Origin: Conus ventricosus
Lineage: Eukaryota; Mollusca; Gastropoda; Neogastropoda; Conidae
Assembly (NCBI GenBank): GCA_018398815.1
Contig: CM031600.1
Location: forward strand, 56,876,202 to 56,940,201
DNA: 64,000 nt
Direction: 5' to 3'
The notes under the pieces are model-generated. The model was not told where the DNA came from. It worked only from the letters and a program-made list of their open reading frames with translations, and searched no databases. Of this stretch, positions 10,767-21,970 are shown one piece after another; the stretch's first letter is position 1; each line of letters opens with the position of its first letter. The position numbers and the translations under genes are program-made.

Positions 10767-10939
10767 CTGTATTCTGCCCTTTTACATTGACCAGTCATGG
10801 CAATGAAACATTTTGAGGTGTTCTGTTTATGGCCCTGATGCAATCCAAAACCAATGGGCATGGTCGGTATGATCTTTTCCGAGACGTTAATGCAATCCTG
10901 GGACTAATCTGTTTAGTATGGTCTCGGCATACCAATGAC
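10767..10939 (-). repeat. Right flank of inverted satellite locus
   Basis: Reverse complement of 1-172, ending with CGGCATACCAATGAC at 10939. Sequence beyond is not repeated elsewhere in the window. Confidence 0.85.
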
Positions 10940-12478
10940 ACATTCTTACCAGTAGGTCCATTTATTGTGTTTCCATCGGCTTGTTCGCCCACTTTTCAAA
11001 TACGATTTTGCTTATTGCCCTTTCTAACTAAATGAACGGTGTCTCTGTACTTCATAATGTATCAGGTAAAGTTTTTAAATGGTATGCAGATTTCATCTGA
11101 AATGTTGTCGATCAAACACTTGAGTCTGTGGCATTTCTATACTCCAGTGTCAAGGAACAAGAATTCACCAAAGCAAGCCGCATCAAGACACATGTTAAAT
11201 GTTTCCTGGACTAACGGTTCTCTAATTATGGATACATTATTTCTTCAGAGTTGTTCTCTCAGTCTCAGCTTGACAGTACAACAGGTTTTTTTGTGAAGAA
11301 AGTAGAATGTGTGCTTCGATATCTATAAAAAAAATCTCTCATTACCGTGATTTCATGCGGTAAACAAAAAGGAAAGATTCCTGCTGTTTAAGTTAAGATA
11401 ATCAGTTTCATTGCCTTAATATTGACCCGGTGGAGATAATGGATTATTTGTTATACACGTGTCATCCATGTTTTTGCACGTGCGCTTGTTACCCTTTAAG
11501 CAGTTCTAAATACCTTAATCAAGTAGTGATTTGTGTATTTCTACGATTTAGTTACGAGGGCGTGTTGCTGACGTTCAAGGGTTCGCAAGATGGGACCTGT
11601 GATGACTAGGGCGTTTGCCCTCAAGTCCGTTTTACAGGTTTAGGGTAAGTTTGCTATTGTTTGGGATTCATTCTCTCGAGTTCTTCGAGCGTTTCTAACT
11701 CTAATTACCACATTCCGTTGGAACCCTGAACCAGCTGACGAAACCATGAGGGTAATATTGGACAGCTATTTGCAGATTTAAGGAGGTGTGGATCAATGGG
11801 TATCAAACTGCATTCCCCGAAGCGGACTGTGTCTCGCCGCCATTGACGGCTCGTCATAAAGCTGTTGGATGGAACTTACCAGCGTGGACAAAGAGATGGG
11901 GGAATCAAGCAGGGCAATGGAAGCTGGGTGTTGGCGTCTCGGTCTTGTGACCCTCAGCCTGCAAGCGGCCCTATAGCTGAACGATAGAGGATCGGTGAGT
12001 CACGTTCATTGAACTCGAGGGTGGCGAACACTTTTGAGAAGACTTCAGTCAATCAGACGCTTTAAACTTTGTGAACAGTCAACTGAAGTAGATAGTTGAG
12101 GCATTACGTCTTGGCTTGTGGAGAGCTTGGGGCTATTATGATCCATGGACAGTTTAGTGGCTTGAACGAGAGTTAGAATCAGATGTTAGCAATAAGCACA
12201 CGGATACGCACCTCTTTCCTCTGCATGTGTAGGACATTGCTAATGATCCCATTGACCGGACGAGAACAGCTCGAAGACTATTGGTATAAGTCACTGTGAC
12301 GTGTGTTGGTTGCATGACCAGTAATTCTCATATCAGGTTGAACCGGTATAACCAGGGTAGTCATGGTGATATAGGGTGCATGTGTATGCCAATAAATCTC
12401 ATTGGCTGAACTACATAAATCGGAGAGTGACTGATGATTTTTTAACAACTGCTATTCAGAGTGTTTAGAGTGCTTAAG
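10940..12478. other. Unassigned sequence, no gene seen
   Basis: About 1.5 kb of apparently single-copy AT-rich DNA. Only short open frames (for example 11039-11296) without recognisable domains. The word GACCAGTAATTC recurs at about 12317 and 12649, on either side of a (TG)n run, hinting at a small local duplication. Confidence 0.4.
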
Positions 12479-12547
<69 letters not shown>

Positions 12548-12554
12548 TGTGTGT

Positions 12555-12620
<66 letters not shown>
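12479..12620 (+). repeat. (TG)n microsatellite
   Basis: About 70 TG units with few interruptions, followed by alternating GCGCACGTGCGCACGTGC, a potential Z-DNA/cruciform sequence. Confidence 0.95.
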
Positions 12621-12639
12621 CTTGCGTGCGCACGTGCGC

Positions 12640-13160
12640 ACGTGCGAGACCAGTAATTCCATCAGCTGAACCAGAATAATTAAGTTTGTCATTGTTTAGA
12701 AAACGGTTAGAAGCCACTTGGAAAACCAGTCGAGACATGACTCACTCGAGAAGCAGTAAAAATCGTCCTGCCCTGCTGAAGTTTGTACCTCCCACGAACG
12801 CAGCGAGGTAGAACCAAGACCAGAAGAGTTTCCCTATTAGGGAGGGCTGCTGTAACCTCGTGAGCAGGCGACATAGAGTCCAGGGGACCTGGTCAGAGAA
12901 CCTGCTCACCTGTGGGAAGGACGGGCGCAGACACAAGACAGCAGAACAGCATTGAACGTTTTGGGGCTAGACAGGGGGCTTTCAGCCGACGAGGATGTTG
13001 AGGATAATGGAAGACCTGTTGAAGAAGCCAGACAGGACCCTTTTCAGCTAACAGAGGGGACTGCAGCGGAGCTAGTCTGGTGGCCTGGCCTGGGCCGGTT
13101 CGAGAGAAGTAAGAAACTGTGGTGTCTTCGGAGAGGTCGACATGACTGACTCTGGAGACT
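12640..13160 (+). other. GC-richer island, unidentified
   Basis: This stretch is more GC-rich than its neighbours and has a 65-codon frame at 12952-13149 with balanced composition. I recognise no domain and see no clear splice sites. It may be an old exon, a UTR or a transposon fragment. Confidence 0.25.
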
Positions 13161-13211
13161 GACGAAAGAATGACGCAGTTCAGCCAGGCGCAACAACTGG
13201 CAAGTTGTGAA

Positions 13212-13215
<4 letters not shown>

Positions 13216-13269
<54 letters not shown>

Positions 13270-13324
13270 GTGTGTGTGTGGTGTGTGTGGTGTGTGTGTG
13301 TGTGTGTGTGTGTGTTGTGTGTGT

Positions 13325-13397
<73 letters not shown>

Positions 13398-13400
13398 GAG

Positions 13401-13465
<65 letters not shown>

Positions 13466-13508
13466 CGTGCGTGTGTGAGTGTGCGTGCGTGCGTGTGTGT
13501 GTGTGTTT
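13216..13508 (+). repeat. Composite (TG)n-(GA)n-(TG)n microsatellite
   Basis: TG run to about 13345, GA run 13346-13400, then TG and GTGC runs to 13508. Cys/Val, Glu/Arg and His/Thr reading frames through it are artefacts of the repeat. Confidence 0.95.
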
Positions 13509-13509
13509 A

Positions 13510-14110
13510 TTTTTGTTTGTCTTTGGCTCGTTTTTATGTGCGCATAATTAGGAAAAACGTTGGAACGTCGTCTTTCCTTGGGAGCCAAGAATAACTGAGA
13601 TGAAGGGGATGCAGTCTTTGGATCATCTGTATGCTGTTTACGTTTTGTACAATACAGGTTGCATTGTGATGGGTTGGGGCTTCGGGTCAATTTGTAAATA
13701 TCGTTTCATTTTCTTGAATATTTTTGAAGACCCTCCACCTTTGTGTGGGCTTAATATGAATAGCATGGCGTGTTTATTTATACGAGAGCAGGCTTTGTGT
13801 ATGTAGAGTGTGACTGCTTCTATCTTTATGCCCCCAAGTGTCCCTGTGTCTGACAATCACACATTGGTAAGGGGGAGTGTGGGTTGGGGGAAGATTGGAA
13901 GTTCCATTTCAGAAACCCAGCTCCTTTGTTTTTAAAAAAAATGGACATTTCTAATGTCATTCGTTTAACATGTTTGACGATTATCCATGTGCAGATTTTT
14001 TTCAAAGCATGTAAAATTGTACCCCAAAAAGCAAAATACGAATAAACAAACAAAAACCCCAACTGTGTTTACTATTGTATATAGAACCCCGTCTACTGTA
14101 TTACTCACTG
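13510..14110. other. Unassigned AT-rich sequence
   Basis: No gene, repeat or RNA recognised. Confidence 0.4.
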
Positions 14111-14114
14111 TCGG

Positions 14115-14139
14115 CTGTGTGTGTGTGTGTGTGTGTGTG

Positions 14140-14205
<66 letters not shown>

Positions 14206-14298
14206 TTGCGGTGTGTGTGCCTGTGTTTTGTGTGTGTGTGTGTGTTTTTGTGGGGTGTGTGTGTGGGGAAAGAGAGAGAGATCAAGAGAGAGGAAGAG

Positions 14299-14332
<34 letters not shown>

Positions 14333-14500
14333 GAAGAGGGAGAGAGGAGAGAGAGAGAAGAAGACAGAGAGCGAGGAGAGCGTGCTTGTGTGCATACGTG
14401 CACGTGCGCATGCCCGTGTGTGTGTGTGTGTGTGGTGTGTGTGTGTGTGTGGTGTGTGTTGTGTGTGTGTGTGTGTGTGTGTGTGTGGTGCGTGCGTGCG
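14115..14500 (+). repeat. Composite (TG)n-(GA)n-(TG)n microsatellite
   Basis: TG run 14115-14265, GA-rich run 14270-14375, TG/GTGC run 14412-14500. It has the same TG-GA-TG order as 13216-13508 and may share an origin. Confidence 0.95.
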
Positions 14501-14509
14501 TGCTTGAGT

Positions 14510-15100
14510 GATTGAATAATTCATTGAAATTGTTATGCAAAGGGAAACTTTTCCCTATGAGTGAAATAGGCGGTGGTGAAGCTGGAACAAAGCAGAAATA
14601 AGAAAAATGGAACAAACAAAAATATCAATACATTCATGTAATCATTAGGAAGGGAAAACAAATGTGTGTTCTCCCACTTCCCCAACTGAATCAAAGAAAA
14701 ATGTTGAGAAAAAAAAGAAAATATACATACAAATTTTAAAAAAGAAGTCATTCGAGTATAAATATTGTGGCACATTGAATACCACAGGCAGTGGAATGAC
14801 GCTAAAACACATGAAGCGAGGCAAAAAGATAATAAATTGAACAAAAAACAGTTAAAGTAAAGGGTTAATGTTGCTTAAACAAATAAGTTAAACGCAAATC
14901 TCAAAAAGTAACGTAGAGCATTTTTAATTAAAGACTACGTGAAGTAAAATGATAGAGAAAATCTACAAATTAGCTTCATCTTACATAGTCAGTGCATTTT
15001 AAATAGTGATTATTCAGGGGAATTTCTGTGACGACATCACCTCAAATCTGCTACCCCCATGGGCCTGCAATCAAGTACATGTGATATTCGATATCCGACA
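14510..15100. other. Unassigned AT-rich sequence
   Basis: No supported gene or repeat. Confidence 0.4.
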
Positions 15101-15104
15101 TTGG

Positions 15105-15190
15105 TCAGACTCGAACTTTCCCGGCGTAAACACTTTCCAAACTAGAGCAATTAAGCTTTAAAGGATATGTAAAACCACTGTGCTACCACA
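15105..15190 (-). mobile_element. Possible tRNA-like SINE head
   Basis: On the minus strand TAGCACAGTGG (15175-15185) fits a Pol III A box and GTTCGAGTC (15108-15116) fits a B box. Their separation of about 58 bases is longer than usual, and no body copies are seen elsewhere in the window, so this is tentative. Confidence 0.3.
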
Positions 15191-15354
15191 GAACAATGCC
15201 CTCTTCACGTGCGCGCGACAAGCCAGCCAGTGGAATATCATGCCCCGTGCGAGACTGCATAGGCTAGCATTGCCTGTTGCACCGCTGCGCGTGTAGACGC
15301 TATGGTCGTATGTACGGTGTTTCCATGACAGCCAGTCCTTATTGGCAGCCTGGA

Positions 15355-15424
15355 CACACACAACATACATAACAACACACACACGTACCACACACACACA
15401 CACCACACACACCACAACGCTCAC

Positions 15425-15475
<51 letters not shown>
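15355..15475 (+). repeat. (CA)n and (GA)n microsatellite
   Basis: Interrupted CA repeats to 15428 followed by a (GA)n run to about 15475. Immediately to the right the sequence becomes homopolymer-rich and low quality. Confidence 0.9.
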
Positions 15476-15478
<3 letters not shown>

Positions 15479-15479
15479 G

Positions 15480-15849
15480 ATGGTTAGAAAGGAAAGAGGG
15501 GAAAAAAAAGAAAGGGAAAAAAAAGAGAAAATTACCCAAAAAACTTCTTCCCCCCTTTTTTCCCCGGCCCCCCCCTTATTAATTATTTTCGTTACAAAAA
15601 AAATCCCTTTGGAAAGTTTTTCTTGGGTTTTTGGGGAATCCCCCTTTTTTGGCCCTAGGAACAGAAAAAAAACAAAAAAAATTTTTTGCCCTTGAAAACA
15701 AGAGGGTTTTTTGGGGGGTGTAAGTTAACATTAATCTCTAACAATCTATTGGGAAACTTCAAATCCCTTTTGGGGGAAAAAACTTTTTAAAAATTTGATT
15801 AAATTTTCTTTAAAGGGAAAAAAAAAGGTTACTGGGCAAGTACAGGTTG
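15480..15849. other. Low-quality homopolymer-rich sequence
   Basis: Dense runs such as CCCCCCTTTTTTCCCC and AAAAAAA/TTTTTT, typical of uncorrected long-read sequence. No feature can be called reliably. Confidence 0.6.
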
Positions 15850-18550
15850 AAGCAGTCCAATAACATAAGCCAGGTTTTTCAGTTTGTCTGTGGGAAATCG
15901 TTTTTTCCCCCATCAGGTCATAACGTTGTGGTCAAATATTTGCAGCATCGAGAGAAAAAGTAGTTGTCCAAAATGACGTGGATGTCGTGCTAATCTGTTT
16001 TCTTCTGTCCTTTGTCTGTGTTAACCCCTTTCATTTGGAGGTCATGGCACTTATTCGTATTAGAGTTGTTCTTGCAATCTGTCAGTGTTGCTCCCAAATT
16101 ACCGCCTTTTTTATGGAAGTAACTGTGGCATAAAATTTGAGTTGGATGCCTTCATTCTTTTGTTTCTTCCAAAACTCAAATAAGTTTCCAGCTTCGCATG
16201 AAAAAACTAGTTTCAGGCGAGTCACACTAAATGTACCTGATTTCAGACATAGCTGTAATCTAGTTGACAAGGTTTGTGTATAAACATCAGCTTTTTCGGG
16301 CTTGAAGTCTGACGATAAATCTGTTGTGGTAAGGGTCTTGTCTGACTCTAATTGGAATCCAGATGCGTTAGTTGGGTGTCACTTGTAATAAATCGGGAAT
16401 CCCGTTCGCCAAAAACCGTAATGCCTTGCTGTCTATGAACTCTTATAATTGCCTGTTAATTAATGTGTGCAGTTTCATGGGGAAATTTTGCAAAGGTTAT
16501 GAAAATGCGTCATTTTTTGTTGCTATTGCATCTTTGTATTGGTAAGGGATGGAACACACTCGACCCATATTTTGGATGGGATAAACGAGTAATGGTGTTA
16601 ACTTCTTTTTCATTTTACCATAAAACGTTCTCTTCAAATTATTGCTTTATTCCCTGTCTTGCTAATGTTCTTTTCAAATTGTTTTAATGGAAAAGTCCAA
16701 GTATTTATAATTCATCTATTTCAATTTTTTTCACCGCAATTGAAAATATTGGTACACTTTGGATCTGATTTGGTTACAACGACTTTGTTTTATCTGTGTT
16801 GATTTCATTCCCTCTAAAGTATGGTTCCCGGTTAATTTACCTGAAGTCCCTGTTTTGAGTCGAAGGTAGTAATTCCTCTGCATACAAGAGACAAATTTGG
16901 ACTTGTTTTAGATCGGAAATTTTGGGGAATAATGGTCTTGAGTTATCCGACAATGTCATTTTAATTGGTTAAAGTTGGGCAAAGGGGATTACTTGGAGAG
17001 CCCTTTTTTTAAATATTTAGTAACGTCCCTTCATTGTACCAAAAACGTTCCCTGTACATGTCTGGTATGATTTGCATTTACCTTTATTCCGCTTGCAACA
17101 TTTTCATCAGTATGGCTTGTGCCATATATATCAAATTGCTTTGCTGAGTCAACAAAACAGCACGTAAAGCTTTAGTGGTCTTTTATCCTTATCAATATTT
17201 TGACATATGATATTGATCAGTGGTTCGTGATCCCTTTCTGAAACCTGCTTGCTCTTTGCCAAAGGTGGTTTGTCAAGAAATTATACTTATTATTATTGAA
17301 AACATTTCCCCAGCGAACTATTCAAAGTTATGCCTCTGGTAATTGTTGGGGTTGGACTGGCCGCCTGACTTATAGACTGGACTGTGATTCCTGTTTTCCA
17401 GAGGTTCGGGTATTTTCGGATTTAAAGATTAATTTTAAACGCGTCTTTCCAAGGGAGCGATTTCAGGTAACATTCTTTAAAGCTTGTTTCTTTCATCTTC
17501 CTGGATTTTTTATTTTTAGCTTTTGCCCGCGTTCCTTTACTCCGTTTCATTTATTTCATAATCTTAACTCTGAATTCAAAAGAACATTTTGACCTCTTAA
17601 ATGCTACTAACATGTCTTCAACTGTTATTTCGTTTTCTGCGTATTTTTTTCATCTATTGTGTTTTTACGATGTTCAAACCATTTGTTCGCGCCGAGCAAT
17701 TTTTTGACCCATAAATTTCATATCGTATGTTTGCAGTTCCAAACGGTTTCCAATATTGATAGTCTAGCTTTTTTGGGGAATTAGGATTGTCCGAATTTTT
17801 CTGGTTTTTTAAAGTCTTTTATATTTTGTGAAAAGTATTTTTGCTTATTTTTTTTGGGGGTTGACCGCGTTCAGTAGGATCTTATCTCGCTTTTGGGAAT
17901 ACAGTCTCAGTCCAAACCTTCTTTTTCTGTCTAGTTTTTTTTCTATCGTTGTCTAAGCGCCACTTTGCTGTTGAAATTATTCGTTATCGTCATATTGCCT
18001 TTATGTTCATGTCATTCATTGTTGTTGTGTCACAATGCGTCTTCTGTTTTTGGATCATGGTGCGTATGGTGGGCATTTTGGTCGGTGCGTATGGTGGGCA
18101 TTTTGATCAGTTGTTTGGGGTTTGGATCGGTGCGTATGTGGGTTTGGATCATGGGCCGTATGGTTGGGCATTTGGATCATGGTGCGTGTCTGGCTTTTGG
18201 ATCATGGTGGTATGTGGGCATTTTGGATCAGTGTTTGCTTGGTGGCTTTTGGGGTTGGTGCGTATGGTGGGCATTTTGGATCATGGTGCGTATGGTGGGA
18301 TTTTGGTCTGTGCTATGGTGGTTTTGGATTTGGTCGTATGGGCATTTTGGATCGGCGTTGGGGCATTTTGGTTCTGTGCATGGTGGATTTTGTGCAGGTT
18401 CGTTTTGGCATTTTGGATGTCTACTTTTTCGGCAGACTTTTCATTCCATGAAAACAGATTCTTTGTGTTTTTTTACAAATTCTATGTTTAGGTCTTATAG
18501 TAATGTTTTGTGTTGTTTGGAGGCTTGTCTTTTGTGAATTGTTATTCTTT
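15850..18550 (-). pseudogene. LINE ORF2, reverse transcriptase part, frame-broken
   Basis: Reading the minus strand through several frame changes gives the reverse transcriptase motifs in the right order: NNYxxGITLNSSLGK-like (near 17310-17350), EQAGFRKGSRTTDQY (about 17210-17250), FVDSAKQFD, equivalent to FvDfsKAFD (about 17130-17155), and LLYAEELL at the place of the catalytic YADD box (about 16873-16893). The second catalytic Asp therefore reads Glu here, through mutation or error. Downstream, 16082-16270 reads like a LINE C-terminal segment. The family copies itself by target-primed reverse transcription. Frames change every 50-150 bases and homopolymers are distorted, so part of the damage is probably sequencing error. 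It continues the endonuclease at 18560-19435. Confidence 0.75.
18040..18430 (+). repeat. Minisatellite inside the LINE (about 30 bp)
   Basis: Irregular tandem repeat of GGTGCGTATGGTGGGCATTT / GGATCAT words, 29-35 bp per unit, between the endonuclease and the first RT motifs of the LINE. Its indel-rich units fit the low-quality stretch. Trp/Gly-rich open frames here are artefacts. Confidence 0.75.
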
Positions 18551-18559
18551 TGGGCGTTG

Positions 18560-19435
18560 GATCTATAACTCTAGTGGGCAGTGGTCAGAATGTCGTGTCA
18601 AGTCAGTCCTTATTGTAACATGTTCAAGCAAATTTAGTAGCAAAAATTAACGCTCTTCCTGGATATGACAAAGAACAATCCTGCAGACCTCCAAGCATTT
18701 CCATAAAACAACATTTGAATTTCCAACCTCCATTCAAAACACTTCTTCAATACTGTTAATAACGACGTCCATTATATGTCCGTTTCTTGTTATCAAAATG
18801 GAGTCAGCAGGTAAATCTAATAATTCTTTTCATTGTCCAGGCTAATGAAGTCGGCTTGATTGCCTGCCTTGCATTAAAGTCACCACACAGGAGATATTGC
18901 CTTTTTTGTTAGTTCTTCATGTCACCTTTCAATGAGTCCCATATGCGTCTAGTGTAGTCCTTGCAAAGGAAGAATTTCCGGTGGAATATATACAACCTAA
19001 ATATACATCTCTCTTTTCTGCGGATTTCACTGTACATGCTGTTTTAATATGTAACCATGCAACATCGCTGTTATTTTTTGGTAGGAATTTTATATACTTT
19101 CTGTACTGCTCTTTTATGTAGACAGAGATACCCCCCGAAGCCCTTGGGGCTTTCCCCCTTTTTGGTCGATAATAATGAACCCCTGCTGCAAAACCAGGTA
19201 AAGATAATTCATTTGCTTTTTCTATATCAAGATGGGTTTCTTGTAAAAACACAATGTCATATTTAGACAGGATTGCTACGAAACTTTTATCAAGGAGTTT
19301 GTTAATCTTTAAGCCGTCATCGGTCCCCTTGTAACCTCTAATATTCCATGATAGCACACGTAACGGAAAAGTTAGTTGTGATATTTTGCGTACGAAATAA
19401 TGTGCAATACATCTATGGGAAAATAGCTTATACAC
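18560..19435 (-). pseudogene. LINE ORF2, endonuclease (EEP) domain
   Basis: N-terminal apurinic-like endonuclease of a non-LTR retrotransposon. A continuous frame (19435 to 18929) has LSWNIRGYKG (catalytic-site Asn), YDIVFLQETHL (metal-binding Glu), RASGGISVYIKE and DVYLGCIYS; a shifted frame at 18868-18885 supplies GDFNAR. These are the standard exonuclease-endonuclease-phosphatase blocks in order. It starts about 10 bases past the ORF1 stop and leads into the RT region below 18550. The frame breaks after about 168 codons, so this copy cannot encode a full ORF2 as assembled. Confidence 0.9.
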
Positions 19436-19444
19436 ACTCGCGGA

Positions 19445-21970
19445 CTAAGAGCTAATAGAAGCCGCTGTGGGCACGGTTTGAATTATGGGGAGGAAAGGCC
19501 GACTGTGATACTGCCGAGGGCGCATGTTGTCTCGTCTGTCATTGCCGTGGTGGTCCCGGCGGTCGTCTCGGCGATCATTGTGGTAGGTTTCTCGTCGGTT
19601 GTGTCGGTAGTAGGGTTGGCGGTCATCTCGGCGTTCGTCTCGGCGGTCGTACCCGTGGTAATGTTCGGTGATGTCACGGCGGTCAGCTCGGCGGTAGTTT
19701 CGGTTGTCGCCTCGGGCAGCATGGCTGTAGGCTTCCCGTCGGCCATATCTGCGTCCATCTCGACGGTCTTCCATGCGACGACCGAGCCTACGGTAATCGT
19801 CATGACCAGGTTGGTGATCGGCTGGTTGAACGCCCGAAATGTTGACGTGTCGTGTCACCGTGGTATGTGCCAGCACCTTTGTGCTGTCGATAGAAGCCCT
19901 GGTGGTGGCGTGGTCTGCTGTCGGCTTCTCTCTCTCTCTGGTCACGGATGGGTCGTCTGCGTCGCTGTTTGGGTTTTTCCCAGAGCAGGCCCGCGAGTTG
20001 TCTGCCCAGGTTGCCTGCCAGGACGCTGGTGCCCTTATCAGTGGGTGGATAGCGTCCTTCATCAGCCGCTTGTCCCATACTTTGAGATTGTTGTGGGAAA
20101 CGAAGCTGACTCGCTTCTCACCAGTAAACGTAGATGAGTTCAAGGCGTTGAAAAGGTCAGCCTTTGTCTGCAGCTCTTCGTCCTTCAGTGGAGCTACTTT
20201 GCTGATGACCACTCTGATCTGATCATTGTTCCGGAGAATGTTTCTCACCAGGGACTCCAAATTTCCACTGGCAGTCTAGAGTGGCACTCTTAAGGTCGTT
20301 GACACCAGATGTATGGCCACCGCTGTCATGTTGTGCAAGCTGTGTTTGTGACAGTCACCAATGGTAGGCGTCCTCCCAGTGGTCACTGTGAGGCCATAGG
20401 ATTGGCCCAGGCGTTTCCCGTCAATTCTGTTTAACACAGAATCATGCAGTAGTAGCACTTGGGAAGGGCGCCCTCCTCACGGTCACTGTCTTCTGTGTCG
20501 CCATCGCTACCACTGTCTGTGGATGATGAAGAAGATGAAGACGGTGAGGATGGCGACGATACTGCTGAAAGTGAGATGTGTTGCTCTTGTAAAGGCAGGT
20601 CTTTTTCTTTCCACACCGCCTCTATCTAGCGTTGCCTTGGTTTGTGACAGTCACCAATGGTAGGCGTCCTCCCAGTGGTCACTGTGAGGCCATAGGATTG
20701 GCCCAGGCGTTTCCCGTCAATTCTGTTTAACACAGAATCATGCAGTAGTAGCACTTTGGGAAGGCGCCCTCCTCACGGTCACTGTCTTCTGTGTCGCCAT
20801 CGCTACCACTGTCTGTGGATGATGAAGAAGATGAAGACGGTGAGGATGGCGACGATACTGCTGAAAGTGAGATGTGTTGCTCTTGTAAAGGCAGGTCTTT
20901 TTCTTTCCACACCGCCTCTATCGTAGCGTTGCCAGCGGGGTCATGTCCGGTTTTTGTGGTCGCCCTGACGCTCTGGGTCTCCTCCGGAAGTGTGGGTTTA
21001 GCGGTGGGAGGTGATGGTTCTCGTGTAGTGGCGGTGTGGGGCGGGAGAAGGTTTGTAGAGGCAGGGGAGGGGGTGGTATTTACGGGGTGAGATGGGCACT
21101 AGTCATCTTTGCCAGATGTGGGGAAGGAACGGTCTCGGTGATGTTTCCTTCCCTGCTGTCGCCAGGCCGCCATAAGCTGGCCAATTTCCTCACGCCTGGC
21201 CCTCTCACACTGAAACATTTGTTCGCCAGTGTGTTCACGGCACCCTCCAGGTTTCGAAGTGTGCTATTTGCCCGTTGTGTAAAGGCTTCGAAACTCTCTT
21301 GTGTAACTAGGCCCGCATGAGTGGTGGTGTGTTGTCTGGCACAGCGTTGTCAGCGGCACTGCTAATTGTGCAGCAATCTCTTTTTCTACACTTTCTGCCC
21401 CGTACACAATTTGGGCACACAGTTTGCATGTATATCTTCTCGAGCTTCGAGTGAAAATCAGAATTTGGTATATAGGTAATTCTGTGCACTCCCAGCTAAC
21501 TTTGCGGCCACACTCCGTACATTTTAGAGAACGGCCTGTATCATGCACACTGTCACAAACACAAGGCATTGTCATGGTGTACTCACCCTGCCCCTCGTTG
21601 TATGCTACTGTTTTAGGAATTGTTTGCTCTTGATCAGTCACCATGTCCTCTCCACTGAACACTGTAGGGTCGTGGTGTCCGGCCAACCTCATGGCTTCTC
21701 TGGCTTGATTTAGCGTGTCGTACGCCTTGTGCACCGCTTTGGGGAAACCGGTCACCGACTTCGATGCGAGGTTCCACGAAGTGAAAATTCCAGTTTGTCG
21801 CCCCACACTGACTGCATAAAACTTTGCTGATCTTTTTTTGCACCACGATTACCTGTCATAATCACTGAATGCAGGACACGTGAAATGTATCGGCTCTGTA
21901 GCCCGGTCGTGTGTGGTAGGTCACTTTTTCCCAAGACGTATTTACAGGAGCTGCTGCTGGTCGCCATCTT
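19445..21970 (-). pseudogene. LINE ORF1: PHD finger, Ser-rich linker, SGNH esterase, basic tail
   Basis: Probable start at ATG 21970 (MATSSSSCKYVLGKSD, with purine at -3). A PHD-like zinc finger follows at about 21450-21560 (CVCDSVHD...LKCTECGRKVSWEC...YTCKLCA), then a Ser/Asp-rich linker, then an SGNH esterase: LLLHDSVLNRIDGK with the HDS nucleophile block at about 20450, VVISKVAPLKDEEL, FNALNSSTF and, in a shifted frame, DAIHPTDKG with the Asp-x-x-His pair at about 20035. The tail is a basic RRDDRRD-rich region ending at 19445. PHD plus esterase is the ORF1 layout of CR1-type LINEs. ORF1 proteins bind RNA/DNA and chaperone retrotransposition. The frame is broken by a 296-bp tandem duplication and by single-base indels. 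Confidence 0.8.
20345..20933 (-). repeat. 296-bp tandem duplication within LINE ORF1
   Basis: 20345-20636 and 20641-20933 are near-identical and cover the Ser/Asp-rich linker and the start of the esterase. Within the HDS-proximal region one copy has lost an A from an AAA run and the other a C from a CCC run; each alone is frameshifted, yet the two together imply an intact ancestor. Confidence 0.95.

Noticed and set aside
17949..18537. Trp/Gly-rich 180-190 residue proteins
   Set aside because: They run through an irregular 30-bp minisatellite in low-quality sequence, inside the LINE on its opposite strand.
19478..20137. Plus-strand 219-codon frame rich in Val/Ser
   Set aside because: Antisense shadow of the ORF1 RRD-repeat tail.
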